Below, piece after piece: positions 16,932 through 26,241 of a stretch of 64,000 nucleotides of DNA. A program made the translations under genes and the position numbers. The notes beneath the pieces were generated by a model, which searched no databases, had not been told where the DNA came from, and saw only the letters and a program-made list of their open reading frames with translations. Source of the stretch: Oscillospiraceae bacterium (lineage in GTDB: Bacteria; Bacillota; Clostridia; Oscillospirales; CAG-272). The stretch lies in NCBI GenBank assembly GCA_015064845.1, contig SVRL01000005.1, forward strand, positions 1 through 64,000, written 5' to 3'. Within the stretch, counting starts at the first letter, position 1. Every line of letters begins with the position of its first letter.

Positions 16932-19682
16932 ATGGAACGAATCATTTTGAATCTTGATTACGAATGGCGTTTTCACAGAGGAGATATTGCGCTGCAAAAA
17001 ACAAACAGCCATGCCGATTCTTACAGCAGCTGTAAATCAGGCTCTGTTGTCGGTCCTGCAGGAAAGCTCTGGAACGATTTTAATTGGCGCATTGTAAATC
17101 TTCCTCATGACTATTATGCGGAAAGTGATTTTTCGAAAGAAAATCTTCTTTCTCACGGTTACCGTTCGCGTTGCAACGCTTGGTACAGAAAATCCTTCGT
17201 TTTAGATGAATCTCTCGCGGACAGAGAGCTTTTCATCTGTTTTGAAGGCACTGCTGTCAATGCTGAATTTTATTTCAACGGTTCACTGATGGAACGCTCT
17301 TTCAGCGCCTATACGGAAACGTTTTTCAACATCACGGACCGCGCATATTTTGACGGCAGACCGAATATTCTCTCCGTTTACATCAAAGGACTGGAAACGG
17401 AAGGTTGGTGGTATGAAGGTGCAGGCATTTACCGTCACGTCAAACTTTTTGCAAAAAATAAGATTCACATCGCACACAACGGCGTTTTCGGAAAGCCGAT
17501 TTTGAAAAAAGGGACGAAAAACAGTTGGTGCGTGGAAGTGGAAACCACATTGGAGAACAGCAACTACGCCAAAGAAACCGCTTCCGTACGCGCAACGATT
17601 TTTGACGGAGAAACGATCGTTGCTTCTCACACGGAAGAAAACGTTTCTATTGATGCGGATATTCAAAAAGCCGTTTTACAAAAATTGAGCGTTTCTCGTC
17701 CTGAACGCTGGGACGTTGACAATCCCAAGCTTTATACGCTTACCGTTGATATACTTCAAAACGGCGAACCTGTCGATTCAGAAACCACACGCATAGGCTT
17801 CCGCACATTCTCCGTTGACGCCGAAAAAGGATTCTTTTTGAACGGCAGACCTTTGAAAATCATGGGAACTTGCAACCATCAGGACCATGCAGGTGTCGGA
17901 GTAGGTGTTCCCGATTCCGTTCAGTATTACCGCATAAAGCGTTTGAAAGAAATGGGAACAAACGCTTACCGCTGCGCACACAATCTTCCCGCAAAAGAAA
18001 TTTTGGATGCATGCGACGAATTGGGTTTGATCGTCATGGACGAAAACCGCCGTTTCGAATCACGTGAGGAAGTTCTGGAATATCTGGATATTATGGTTAA
18101 GCGCGACCGCAACCATCCTTCCGTACTTTTCTGGTCTCTTTTCAATGAAGAACCACTGCAAAACACCGAAGAAGGCGCAAAAATCTTCCGCCGTATGAAA
18201 AGCCGTGTGCTGAAATTGGACGATTCCCGTTTGCTTATCGGTGCGATGAACGGCTCTTCCATGGAAGGCGCAGGATTGGATATGGATATCGTGGGAATCA
18301 ATTATAGTTTGCGCGCAGTCGATCAATTGCATGCTCTGCATCCCACCCATCCTATTATCGGCTCCGAAAATAACAGTGCCGTTACCACAAGAGGTTGTTA
18401 TCAAACAGATAAAGAAAACGCACAGATTCTTTCTAACTACGACGAAGAAGCCGTGCCGTGGGGTCAAACCGTTCGTGAAACATGGGATTTTGTCAGAAAA
18501 CGCAATTATTTTGCAGGCATCTTTATCTGGACGGGATTTGATTACCGCGGAGAACCAACACCCTTTACATGGCCGTCCGTATCTTCTCAATTCGGCATTA
18601 TGGATACCTGCGGATTTGCAAAAGATTCCTTCTATTTCAATCAAGCTTGCTTTACCAAAAAGCCGATGGTTCATATTTTACCGCACTGGACACACAAAAA
18701 GGGCGAAACCGTTCGTGTGATGGCTGTCAGCAACTGCGATGAGGTTGAACTTTTCCTGAACGGAAAATCCCTCGGCAGAAAACCCTCCGATATTTGTGAA
18801 ACTGCGGAATGGCAAGTAGAATATATTCCCGGACGCATCTCCGCAAAAGCTTACAGAAACGGCAAATGCGTTGCAAAAGATGAACAGCGAACTGCAGGTA
18901 AGCCATATGCAATCCGCATCCTTCCCGACTCCGATACACTCAAAAATGACGGCGCCGATACCGCTGTCGTAAACTTCTGCGTAGTTGACAAAAAAGGCAT
19001 CGTCGTTCCTTATGCAGACGATCTGATTCAATTTGAAATTGAAGGCGAAGGCTATATCCGAGGTGTCGGAAACGGCGATCCCAACAGCCATGAAGCCGAT
19101 CACGTGCCTTACAGAAAAGTATACTGTGGATGGTGTCAAGCTTTGGTTACTGCCAATATTGGCGCAAAATCAATCAAGCTCCGCGCAACAAGCGAAAATA
19201 TACAGAGCGCGGAACTAACGTTCCAAATTCAGGAAGTATCTGCGCCTATTGTTCCCCAACCAATTACCAATTACATTTTAGAAGGCTTTACCATGTCTGA
19301 AGTTACAGCGGAAAAGCCCAATGCGCTCGCTGAAATCGCTGATAACGATATGAACTCCTTTACGCCGATTCAATTCGTAAAAGATGTTTTTCAGCAGGAT
19401 TTCATCAAAGGCTGGCGTATTTACCGTACCCTGCCAAAAATTGTTAAAGACGGCGTTTATCGTTTGGATTTCCTTCGCGTCCGTTTTGTTTACGGGGAAA
19501 TCTACGTGAACGGTAAATTAATCGACAAAATTGAAACCCCCGTGTACGGAGGTTACATCAGCAAACCTTTCGCCGTGAAAGCCGGAGAAACGCCGGATAT
19601 CCGTATTCTTCTTCGCGTTGGACACGAAAAGTGCATTCCTTGCGGTATTTCGGGACGCGTTGAAATGAAAGAAACCAAATAA
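16932..19682 (+). CDS. GH2 beta-galactosidase-like enzyme with C-terminal accessory domains
   Basis: A 916-residue family GH2 protein. The sugar-binding jelly-roll (to about 210), Ig-like domain (210-300) and TIM barrel (300-590) are followed by a DUF4982/Ig-like region and a C-terminal beta-rich domain. The acid/base Glu is in LFWSLFNEEP, the probable nucleophile Glu in PIIGSENNSA, and FIWTGFDYRGEPTPF is the usual barrel-end motif. No signal peptide. Substrate is probably a beta-galactoside, but beta-glucuronidases share the fold. The ORF track starts at TTG 16929; the ATG at 16932 has a GGAG site ahead. Confidence 0.85.
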   Translation: MERIILNLDYEWRFHRGDIALQKTNSHADSYSSCKSGSVVGPAGKLWNDFNWRIVNLPHDYYAESDFSKENLLSHGYRSRCNAWYRKSFVLDESLADRELFICFEGTAVNAEFYFNGSLMERSFSAYTETFFNITDRAYFDGRPNILSVYIKGLETEGWWYEGAGIYRHVKLFAKNKIHIAHNGVFGKPILKKGTKNSWCVEVETTLENSNYAKETASVRATIFDGETIVASHTEENVSIDADIQKAVLQKLSVSRPERWDVDNPKLYTLTVDILQNGEPVDSETTRIGFRTFSVDAEKGFFLNGRPLKIMGTCNHQDHAGVGVGVPDSVQYYRIKRLKEMGTNAYRCAHNLPAKEILDACDELGLIVMDENRRFESREEVLEYLDIMVKRDRNHPSVLFWSLFNEEPLQNTEEGAKIFRRMKSRVLKLDDSRLLIGAMNGSSMEGAGLDMDIVGINYSLRAVDQLHALHPTHPIIGSENNSAVTTRGCYQTDKENAQILSNYDEEAVPWGQTVRETWDFVRKRNYFAGIFIWTGFDYRGEPTPFTWPSVSSQFGIMDTCGFAKDSFYFNQACFTKKPMVHILPHWTHKKGETVRVMAVSNCDEVELFLNGKSLGRKPSDICETAEWQVEYIPGRISAKAYRNGKCVAKDEQRTAGKPYAIRILPDSDTLKNDGADTAVVNFCVVDKKGIVVPYADDLIQFEIEGEGYIRGVGNGDPNSHEADHVPYRKVYCGWCQALVTANIGAKSIKLRATSENIQSAELTFQIQEVSAPIVPQPITNYILEGFTMSEVTAEKPNALAEIADNDMNSFTPIQFVKDVFQQDFIKGWRIYRTLPKIVKDGVYRLDFLRVRFVYGEIYVNGKLIDKIETPVYGGYISKPFAVKAGETPDIRILLRVGHEKCIPCGISGRVEMKETK

Positions 19683-19710
19683 CGGTATTAAAAACAGTAT
19701 ATTCCAAATC

Positions 19711-19755
19711 AAAAACGGTTATTCTATGCAAATCTGCGTAAAATAACCGTTTTTA
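19711..19755. terminator. Bidirectional terminator
   Basis: AAAACGGTTATT pairs with AATAACCGTTTT. T-runs occur on both sides, serving the GH2 gene (+) and the convergent FGGY kinase (-). Confidence 0.8.
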
Positions 19756-19775
19756 TTGATTGCCGAAAACAAAAC

Positions 19776-21311
19776 TCAGAGTACCTTTGCCGCTTCCTGT
19801 TCTGCTTTCAATCCTTTTCTGTAAAGGTTCATAAAATGCTTGCATTTTTTGCGTTCTTCTTCGCTTGCCATGACAACCGTTTTTTCCACGTCGGCAAACA
19901 TTTCATTCAAAAATTCGGCAAGTGTCTTTTTCGTTCCGACAGCCGTATAAAGCGCAAGCAATGCCATGCCCCAGGCGCCGCCTTCCGCCGCATTTTGCAT
20001 AACGGTAACGGGAGCTTCCAAAACGGCGGAAGTTGCATTTTGTCCGACGAAATCGGTTTTATAAAAACCGCCGTGCGCCAGAACACTGTCGATTTCCACA
20101 TTTTCGTCTTTCAGAATGTCCACACCCAAAGCAAGCGTTGCCACTGCTGAATAAATTTGAGATTGCATAAAGTTTGCAAGATTCATCTCGCCGCTTGAAG
20201 CACGCATAACGAGGGGCGCGCCCTTTTCCGTTTCAGCCAAAGTTTCGCCCGCAAGGAAATTATAGCTGACCATTTCTCCGACGTTCGCATCACTTTGCAA
20301 AGAATGCTTGAACAAACGGTTGAAAAGTTCGCCCTTAGAAACATTCAAGCCAAACAAAGATACGACCTCTCCGAACAAAGATACCCATTCATTGATTTCC
20401 GTCGTGCAGTTATTTGCATGGATCAGCGCGGCAGGATAGCCGTCAGGCGTTGCAATAACATCAATTTCTTTGTAGTAATTTTGCAAGGGTTTATCCAGAA
20501 TAACCGTCAGATTTGCGCTTGTACCCGAAGAAACATTTGCCGTTTTCGGCAAAACGGAATTGGTTGCAATCATTCCCGTGCCCATATCGCCTTCGGGAGG
20601 ACAAAGAACAATGCCTGCTTGTAAGTTACCTTCCGTATCCAACCATTTCGCGCCTTCTTCCGTCAAAAGACCTGCATTCTCTCCCGCAACCATCACTTCG
20701 GGAAGCAAAGTTTCAAACTGTACGTCCAATCCTTTGGTCTTCAGAAGCGCATTAAAATCCGCCAACATTTTAGAATCATATGTATGACCGCTTACGGGAA
20801 ACATACCAGAAGCATCGTTAATACCGAGAACTTTTCTTCCCGTCAATTTATAGTGAACGTATCCGGAAAGTGTTGTCAAAAACGCAATATCCTTTACGTG
20901 AGAAAGTCCGTCCAATACAGATTCATAATATTGAGAAACCGACCAACGCATGGGAACGTTAAAACGGAAAAGTTCCGTCAAATGCCCTGCGGCTCTTGCG
21001 GTATTGGTGTTTCTCCATGTTCTGAAAGGCGCAAGCAAACGGTCGTTTTTGTCAAACGCCAGATAACCGTGCATCATACCGGAAATGCCAATGGCATCCA
21101 CAGTTGTCAAAACTTCTCCGTAATTCCGAATCAAATCGCGGTAACTTTCCTGCAAACCTTTTTCCGCTTCTTCCAAAGAATAGGACCACAATCCGTCCAC
21201 CAATTGATTTTCCCATTCATAAGCACCCTGCGCAAGAACAGTCGCCTTTTCGTCCATCAAAACCGCTTTAATACGCGTGGAACCAAGTTCAATACCAAGT
21301 ATTTTTTTCAT
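19776..21311 (-). CDS. FGGY family carbohydrate kinase
   Basis: A 511-residue sugar kinase of the xylulokinase/ribulokinase superfamily. The N-terminal ATPase core starts ILGIELGSTRIKAVLMDE, the substrate region includes ISGMMHGYLAFD and FRTWRN, the catalytic Asp is probably in GINDASGMFPV, and SSGTSANLTVI begins the second lobe. The track ORF starts six codons early; the ATG at 21311 has a GAGGA site. The sugar substrate cannot be assigned; L-ribulose, xylulose and similar ketoses are all possible. Monocistronic with its own promoter. Confidence 0.85.
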   Translation of the reverse strand: MKKILGIELGSTRIKAVLMDEKATVLAQGAYEWENQLVDGLWSYSLEEAEKGLQESYRDLIRNYGEVLTTVDAIGISGMMHGYLAFDKNDRLLAPFRTWRNTNTARAAGHLTELFRFNVPMRWSVSQYYESVLDGLSHVKDIAFLTTLSGYVHYKLTGRKVLGINDASGMFPVSGHTYDSKMLADFNALLKTKGLDVQFETLLPEVMVAGENAGLLTEEGAKWLDTEGNLQAGIVLCPPEGDMGTGMIATNSVLPKTANVSSGTSANLTVILDKPLQNYYKEIDVIATPDGYPAALIHANNCTTEINEWVSLFGEVVSLFGLNVSKGELFNRLFKHSLQSDANVGEMVSYNFLAGETLAETEKGAPLVMRASSGEMNLANFMQSQIYSAVATLALGVDILKDENVEIDSVLAHGGFYKTDFVGQNATSAVLEAPVTVMQNAAEGGAWGMALLALYTAVGTKKTLAEFLNEMFADVEKTVVMASEEERKKCKHFMNLYRKGLKAEQEAAKVL

Positions 21312-21349
21312 AAATCCTCTTTTCCTCACAGAAAAATAATATTTTCTAT

Positions 21350-21378
21350 ATTATAACATATTGTTTTCGCTTTTTCAA
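21350..21378 (-). promoter_or_regulatory. Promoter of the FGGY kinase gene
   Basis: Minus strand TTGAAA, 17 bases, TATAAT. Confidence 0.65.
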
Positions 21379-21399
21379 TGTTATTTCTGTGAAAAAAAT

Positions 21400-21446
21400 A
21401 AAGGAAAAACCGATACAAGCAAAAATGCCGATCAATTTTTCCTTTA
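21400..21446. terminator. Weak hairpin, possible terminator of the 21481 gene
   Basis: AAAGGAAAAA pairs with TTTTTCCTT across a 26-base loop. It has an A/T-rich stem only, so it is a weak call. Confidence 0.35.
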
Positions 21447-21480
21447 TCTATAACTTCAATGTCAGTTCTAAACTATAAAT

Positions 21481-21720
21481 TTACTTCAAAACCTTGAAGT
21501 AGTCAAGAATGGAGAGAACGATGCCGGCAAAGAAATAAAGACCAACAAGAGAACCAACCAAACCAACGATAATATTTACAACGGGAATCAATGAAAGAAC
21601 ACCGATAACTACACCTACAACAATGTTGATTACAAGCTGAATCAAAATATTGATGATCAAAGCAGCTACGTCTTTCTTTTCCTTAAAAGAATAGGGGAAA
21701 ATTTTCTTAAGTGTTTCCAT
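21481..21720 (-). CDS. Small two-helix membrane protein
   Basis: A 79-residue, strongly hydrophobic protein with two long helices rich in Val, Ile and Gly (LIPVVNIIVGLVGSLVGLYFF) between short charged ends. It resembles short DUF-type membrane proteins common in Clostridia, without assigned function. AAGGAGA precedes the ATG. It has its own promoter, with a leader of about 80 bases. Confidence 0.7.
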   Translation of the reverse strand: METLKKIFPYSFKEKKDVAALIINILIQLVINIVVGVVIGVLSLIPVVNIIVGLVGSLVGLYFFAGIVLSILDYFKVLK

Positions 21721-21808
21721 TTCTGTTCTCCTTAAAAATTAAATATAATATTTGGAAGAAAGAAAAGCAATTGTTATTTTGCACTGTTTTTCTTCCGGTT
21801 TCTTGTAC

Positions 21809-21837
21809 ATTATATTATAATCAAAAAGAAAATGCAA
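21809..21837 (-). promoter_or_regulatory. Promoter of the small membrane protein gene
   Basis: Minus strand TTGCAT, 17 bases, TATAAT. Confidence 0.65.
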
Positions 21838-21854
21838 GTCTTTTTTAAAAAAAT

Positions 21855-23120
21855 TTAAACTTTTTTAGGCGAAGTTTGCCAAATCGGTTCCAATGCATGA
21901 ATTTCGAGAAAATCCAAAGAATATTCCGTATTGCAAGTCAAAGAAAGGTTCAAGAGATTTCTATCCATAACCGTATCTTCCGAGAGCGAGGAAAAATAAA
22001 TTTTGCCTGCATCCGCAAAAAATTCTGCACCGCAACGGTCAACCACCAACATAAGCTCAAAATATTTGTCAGCAACAGAAATAGGAGCCTTATTTTTACC
22101 GAAAGTAATCAGATTTTCGGTAAAATCAATACAAATCCGTCTGCCGAACAGAATCATATCCAAAACGGCAGTTTCATCAAATTTTCCTTTCAAGAGAATC
22201 AAATGCGCTCCATCTGCAAGCGGAATTTCAACGGTGTTTTCTTTTTCCAATCGAATATTTTCATAATGGTTCGTATTTTTATAAAGCACACCAAGTTCTT
22301 CTATCGGCAATGCCTGCAAATAATATGTATCTTTATATTTTTTCAAGGAAAGCTCTGTCGGAATTCCCATTTGTCCGCAAAAACAGGAGCGCGGGATATC
22401 CGTATAATCCCAATCCATGCGAATCATTCTGCCGTTTTTTCGCTCGAAAAGAATCTGTCCTTTATGAAAACCATCTCCGTAACGCAATGTCTGTACGGGT
22501 TGTTCTGCTAAAAATTGACCGTTTTCGACATTTCCCACGAAATAACCGCCTTTTTCATCCATGGAAATCCATTTCTTGTTTCCTTCAATATCCGTAAGAG
22601 CAAAAATTTGCGGATACTTCGAACCCATCGTTTCATCTTCATCAACCAAAACGCCGTTTTCATCGGGAAAAACAGCAATTTTTTCTTCCTGCCAATGAAG
22701 CAGATCTTTGCTCGTTGCGTGTCCCAAATGCAGATTTTCTTTTTCCCTGCCGGCAGGATTTTGTTGATAAAAAAGATGATAAACACCGTCTGCCTCAAGC
22801 AAACTTTTCGGACTTCCCAAAAATCCGTTTTTTGCCGTAAAGTGGACCTGCGGACGCATTGCTTCCCGATATACGTTATCTATATCCAATTCATCCGTTT
22901 CTCGGAATGAAATTTCCATTTTGGGCATAACGGAAATTTCAATATCTTTTCCTTTGAATCGGGCAACGTCAATATACGCATAAAAATCAGGGCTTGCGTT
23001 GTCAAGCTTGATATTCAACTGATAAACCGTCTCTCCTTCATACCGAAAAACCAATTTCTTATTGGTCGAATGTGTATATACAGGAAAAACCAAATAATCG
23101 CTCATAACCGTGATCGTCAT
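21855..23120 (-). CDS. GH32-like protein lacking the catalytic acids (probable pseudoenzyme)
   Basis: A 421-residue protein with the architecture of cytoplasmic fructan hydrolases: an N-terminal beta-sandwich (PDFYAYIDVARFKGK) leading into a five-bladed propeller (RPQVHFTAKNG, GVYHLFYQQNP, HATSKDLLHW). The family nucleophile motif W-x-N-D-P-N-G is replaced by FLGSPKS. The acid/base motif ECPDFF is replaced by KYPQIF. About 90 residues that should hold the RDP motif are missing. So none of the three catalytic acids is present, although the frame is intact and the remaining motifs are well kept. It may bind sugar rather than cleave it. The ATG at 23120 has GGAG nine bases ahead and is preferred over 23141. 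Confidence 0.75.
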   Translation of the reverse strand: MTITVMSDYLVFPVYTHSTNKKLVFRYEGETVYQLNIKLDNASPDFYAYIDVARFKGKDIEISVMPKMEISFRETDELDIDNVYREAMRPQVHFTAKNGFLGSPKSLLEADGVYHLFYQQNPAGREKENLHLGHATSKDLLHWQEEKIAVFPDENGVLVDEDETMGSKYPQIFALTDIEGNKKWISMDEKGGYFVGNVENGQFLAEQPVQTLRYGDGFHKGQILFERKNGRMIRMDWDYTDIPRSCFCGQMGIPTELSLKKYKDTYYLQALPIEELGVLYKNTNHYENIRLEKENTVEIPLADGAHLILLKGKFDETAVLDMILFGRRICIDFTENLITFGKNKAPISVADKYFELMLVVDRCGAEFFADAGKIYFSSLSEDTVMDRNLLNLSLTCNTEYSLDFLEIHALEPIWQTSPKKV

Positions 23121-23201
23121 ATTCAAATTCTCCTTTTTCATCGTTTTGATTTTAATTTCAGAACGCCTGAAATACTATGCAAAATATGCATATTTTATTT
23201 T

Positions 23202-23230
23202 ATTATACCACAAAACAACAAATTTGTAAA
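23202..23230 (-). promoter_or_regulatory. Promoter of the GH32-like gene
   Basis: Minus strand TTTACA, 17 bases, TATAAT, back to back with the promoter at 23292. Confidence 0.6.
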
Positions 23231-23291
23231 GAAAATTTTTGGTTTTTATATATTTTCATGTGTGAATTCGGATAAGGAAATCAGAACAAGA

Positions 23292-23320
23292 TTGACTTTT
23301 ATATAAAAACAGATTATAAT
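23292..23320 (+). promoter_or_regulatory. Promoter of the type IIL restriction-modification gene
   Basis: TTGACT, 17 bases, TATAAT, 45 bases ahead of the chosen start. Confidence 0.7.
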
Positions 23321-23364
23321 AAAAAGTAAGCGATTTGATTTTATCTTGAAAGGATATGAACTTA

Positions 23365-26160
23365 ATGAAAGACACCGAAAGACGGGCGGCAGCAAAAGCT
23401 TTTGCCGAGTATTGGAAGGATAAAGGGTATGAAAAAGGCGAAAGCCAAGCATTTTGGCTCTCTCTTCTCCGTGATATATTTGAAGTGGAACACCCTGAAC
23501 AGTATATAAAATTTGAAGATCAGGTTATGCTGGACCACACCAGCTTTATTGACGGTTCTATTGAAACAACTCACGTTTTGATTGAACAAAAGGGACTTGG
23601 CAAGGATTTACGAAAGGCAATTAAGCAATCTGACGGTACGCTTCTCAACCCTTTTCAGCAGGCAAAGCGATATGCGGCAGAATTACCGTATTCCAAGCGT
23701 CCCAGATGGATTGTAACTTGTAATTTCAGTGAATTTCTCGTTTACGATATGGAAAAGCCAACAGGAGAGCCCGAAAGTATTTTATTGAAAGATTTACCTA
23801 AAGAATATTATCGTTTGCAGTTTCTTGTTGATACCAAAAGCGAACATATTCAGAGAGAAATGGAAATTTCCATCAAAGCAGGCGAACTTGTTGGATTGCT
23901 TTACGATGAAATATTAAAACAATATTTGAATCCATCCAATATAAATTCCTTAAAGAGCTTGAATATGCTTTGTGTACGTCTTGTTTTTTGTTTGTATGCA
24001 GAAGATGCGGGGATTTTTGGAGAACATTTGAAATTTCATAACTATATTAAATCCTTTGCGGTAAAGGACGTAAGACGCGCGCTGATTGACCTTTTCCGTG
24101 TTTTGGATACAAAACCCGAAAACCGCGATCCTTATATGGATGAAACGCTTGCTTCTTTCCCCTACGTTAACGGCGGTCTTTTTGCCGATGAAAATATTGA
24201 AATTCCGAATTTTACACAAAAAGCCGTTGATTTACTTTTACATCAGGCAAGCGAAAACTTCAATTGGGCGCAAATCAGCCCGACAATTTTCGGTGCTGTA
24301 TTTGAAAGCACTTTGAATCCGGAAACGCGCCGCAGCGGCGGTATGCACTATACTTCCATTGAAAATATACATAAAGTGATTGATCCTTTGTTTTTGGATG
24401 AACTTCGAGAAGAACTTGCAACAATCAAAGAAATCAAGGTAGAAAAAACCCGTGTCAACAGACTGAATCAGTTCCGCACAAAGCTCTCCACGCTTACCTT
24501 TTTTGACCCTGCGTGCGGTTCGGGAAACTTTTTGACGGAAACCTACATTTCCCTGCGCAGATTGGAAAACGAGGCGCTTTCTGCCGTTACAGAACAGTTG
24601 GCACTTGACTATTATGGTGATATTATTAGAGTTTCGATTGGTCAATTTTACGGCATAGAAATCAATGATTTTGCTGTTACCGTTGCAAAAACAGCCCTTT
24701 GGATTGCAGAATCTCAAATGATGAAAGAAACGGAAGCTATTTTGCGAACGGAACTTGAGTTTTTGCCTTTGAAATCCTATGCCAATATCATAGAAGGAAA
24801 TGCACTTCGTTTGGATTGGGAAACGATTGTGCCAAAGAATAAGCTGAATTATATTATGGGTAATCCGCCTTTTGTGGGTGCGCGTTTAATGAGCAAAGAA
24901 CAAAAGGATGATTTATTGACTGTCTTTGGCGCAGAATGGAAAAACGCCGGTAATCTTGACTATGTTTCCTGTTGGTATAAAAAGGCAACAGATTTGATGA
25001 AAGATACACAAATCCGAAGTGCATTGGTATCCACAAATTCTGTTTCCCAAGGCGAAAGCGTAGCGATTCTTTGGAAACCGCTTTTTGAAAATGGGGTACA
25101 CATTGATTTTGCACACCGTACATTTCGTTGGGATAGCGAAGCAAGTATAAAAGCACACGTTCACTGTGTTATTATTGGTTTCAGTACTGCTCCAAATAAA
25201 AAACAAAAAGTTATTTATTCATCTGAAAGACCAATTATCGCAAATAATATAAATGCTTATTTAATAGATGCCCCGATTGTGTTTATTGAAAGTGTAAAGA
25301 AACCTCTTTGGAATGTCCCACCTGTTGTTTTTGGAAATATGCCGAATGATGGTGGATTTTTGAGCGATTATTCGCAGGAAATACGAGATAAAATTATAAA
25401 TCAATATCCCGAATCTTCTGTCGCATTTAAGCGCTTTATTGGAGCTACTGAATTTATCAACAACAAAACACGATGGTGTTTATGGCTTAAAGGGGTATCC
25501 CCAAATATTATTAGATCTGTTCCACCTATTAACCAAGCTGTTTTGTCCGTCAAAGAAATGCGAGAAAAAAGTACAAGAGCTGCAACAAAGAAATTAGCCG
25601 ATAACCCTATGTTGTTTGGTGAAATTCGTCAACCCAATACAGAGTATATTATTATACCTCGTCATTCTTCTCAAAATAGAAAATATTTGCCTATGGGATT
25701 TGTTTCTCCCGATATTATTTGCGGTGATGCAAATCTATTGATGCCTAATGCCTCACTGTATCATTTCGGTGTTCTAACATCAAATATTCACAATGCTTGG
25801 ATTCACGCTGTGTGCGGAAGAATTAAAAGTGATTTTAGATATTCTGTTAATATCGTTTACAACAACTTTCCTTGGTGCAATCCCACACCCGAGCAGAAAA
25901 AGAAAATTGAAGCAACCGCGCAAGCAATTTTGGATGCCCGTGCGCTTTATCCCGACTGCTCTTTGGCTGATCTTTATGATGAGGTTACAATGCCACCTGA
26001 GCTTCGTAAAGCACATCAAGCAAATGATAAAGCCGTGATGCAAGCATACGGTTTTGATATAAAAACCACAACGGAAAGCTCCTGTGTTGCAGAATTGATG
26101 AAAATGTATCTGGAATTACAAATAGAACTCCAAATAAACGGAAATAAAAAGAAAAAATGA
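23365..26160 (+). CDS. MmeI-like type IIL restriction-modification enzyme
   Basis: A 931-residue single-chain enzyme that both methylates adenine and cuts DNA at a distance, like MmeI (about 920 residues). The N-terminal PD-ExK nuclease shows FIDGS followed by HVLIEQKG (E-x-K). The methyltransferase domain has SAM motif I FDPACGSGNF near residue 380 and catalytic motif IV IMGNPPF near 500. The C-terminal 350 residues hold the target-recognition domain, which is visibly more AT-rich than its neighbours, as expected for exchanged specificity modules. No separate S or R subunit is nearby. The start at 23365 has AAAGGA ten bases ahead; the ATG at 23356 is too close to it. Confidence 0.85.
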   Translation: MKDTERRAAAKAFAEYWKDKGYEKGESQAFWLSLLRDIFEVEHPEQYIKFEDQVMLDHTSFIDGSIETTHVLIEQKGLGKDLRKAIKQSDGTLLNPFQQAKRYAAELPYSKRPRWIVTCNFSEFLVYDMEKPTGEPESILLKDLPKEYYRLQFLVDTKSEHIQREMEISIKAGELVGLLYDEILKQYLNPSNINSLKSLNMLCVRLVFCLYAEDAGIFGEHLKFHNYIKSFAVKDVRRALIDLFRVLDTKPENRDPYMDETLASFPYVNGGLFADENIEIPNFTQKAVDLLLHQASENFNWAQISPTIFGAVFESTLNPETRRSGGMHYTSIENIHKVIDPLFLDELREELATIKEIKVEKTRVNRLNQFRTKLSTLTFFDPACGSGNFLTETYISLRRLENEALSAVTEQLALDYYGDIIRVSIGQFYGIEINDFAVTVAKTALWIAESQMMKETEAILRTELEFLPLKSYANIIEGNALRLDWETIVPKNKLNYIMGNPPFVGARLMSKEQKDDLLTVFGAEWKNAGNLDYVSCWYKKATDLMKDTQIRSALVSTNSVSQGESVAILWKPLFENGVHIDFAHRTFRWDSEASIKAHVHCVIIGFSTAPNKKQKVIYSSERPIIANNINAYLIDAPIVFIESVKKPLWNVPPVVFGNMPNDGGFLSDYSQEIRDKIINQYPESSVAFKRFIGATEFINNKTRWCLWLKGVSPNIIRSVPPINQAVLSVKEMREKSTRAATKKLADNPMLFGEIRQPNTEYIIIPRHSSQNRKYLPMGFVSPDIICGDANLLMPNASLYHFGVLTSNIHNAWIHAVCGRIKSDFRYSVNIVYNNFPWCNPTPEQKKKIEATAQAILDARALYPDCSLADLYDEVTMPPELRKAHQANDKAVMQAYGFDIKTTTESSCVAELMKMYLELQIELQINGNKKKK

Positions 26161-26161
26161 T

Positions 26162-26203
26162 AAAAATCCCGTTCTCTGCCTTTCGGCAAAGGACGGGATT
26201 TTT
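26162..26203. terminator. Bidirectional terminator
   Basis: AAAAATCCCGT pairs with ACGGGATTTTT, with an inner TGCC/GGCA stem. It separates the convergent restriction-modification and pckG genes. Confidence 0.85.
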
Positions 26204-26241
26204 GCAAACGATTCAGAAAATAATTGAAATTTTATGAATGG

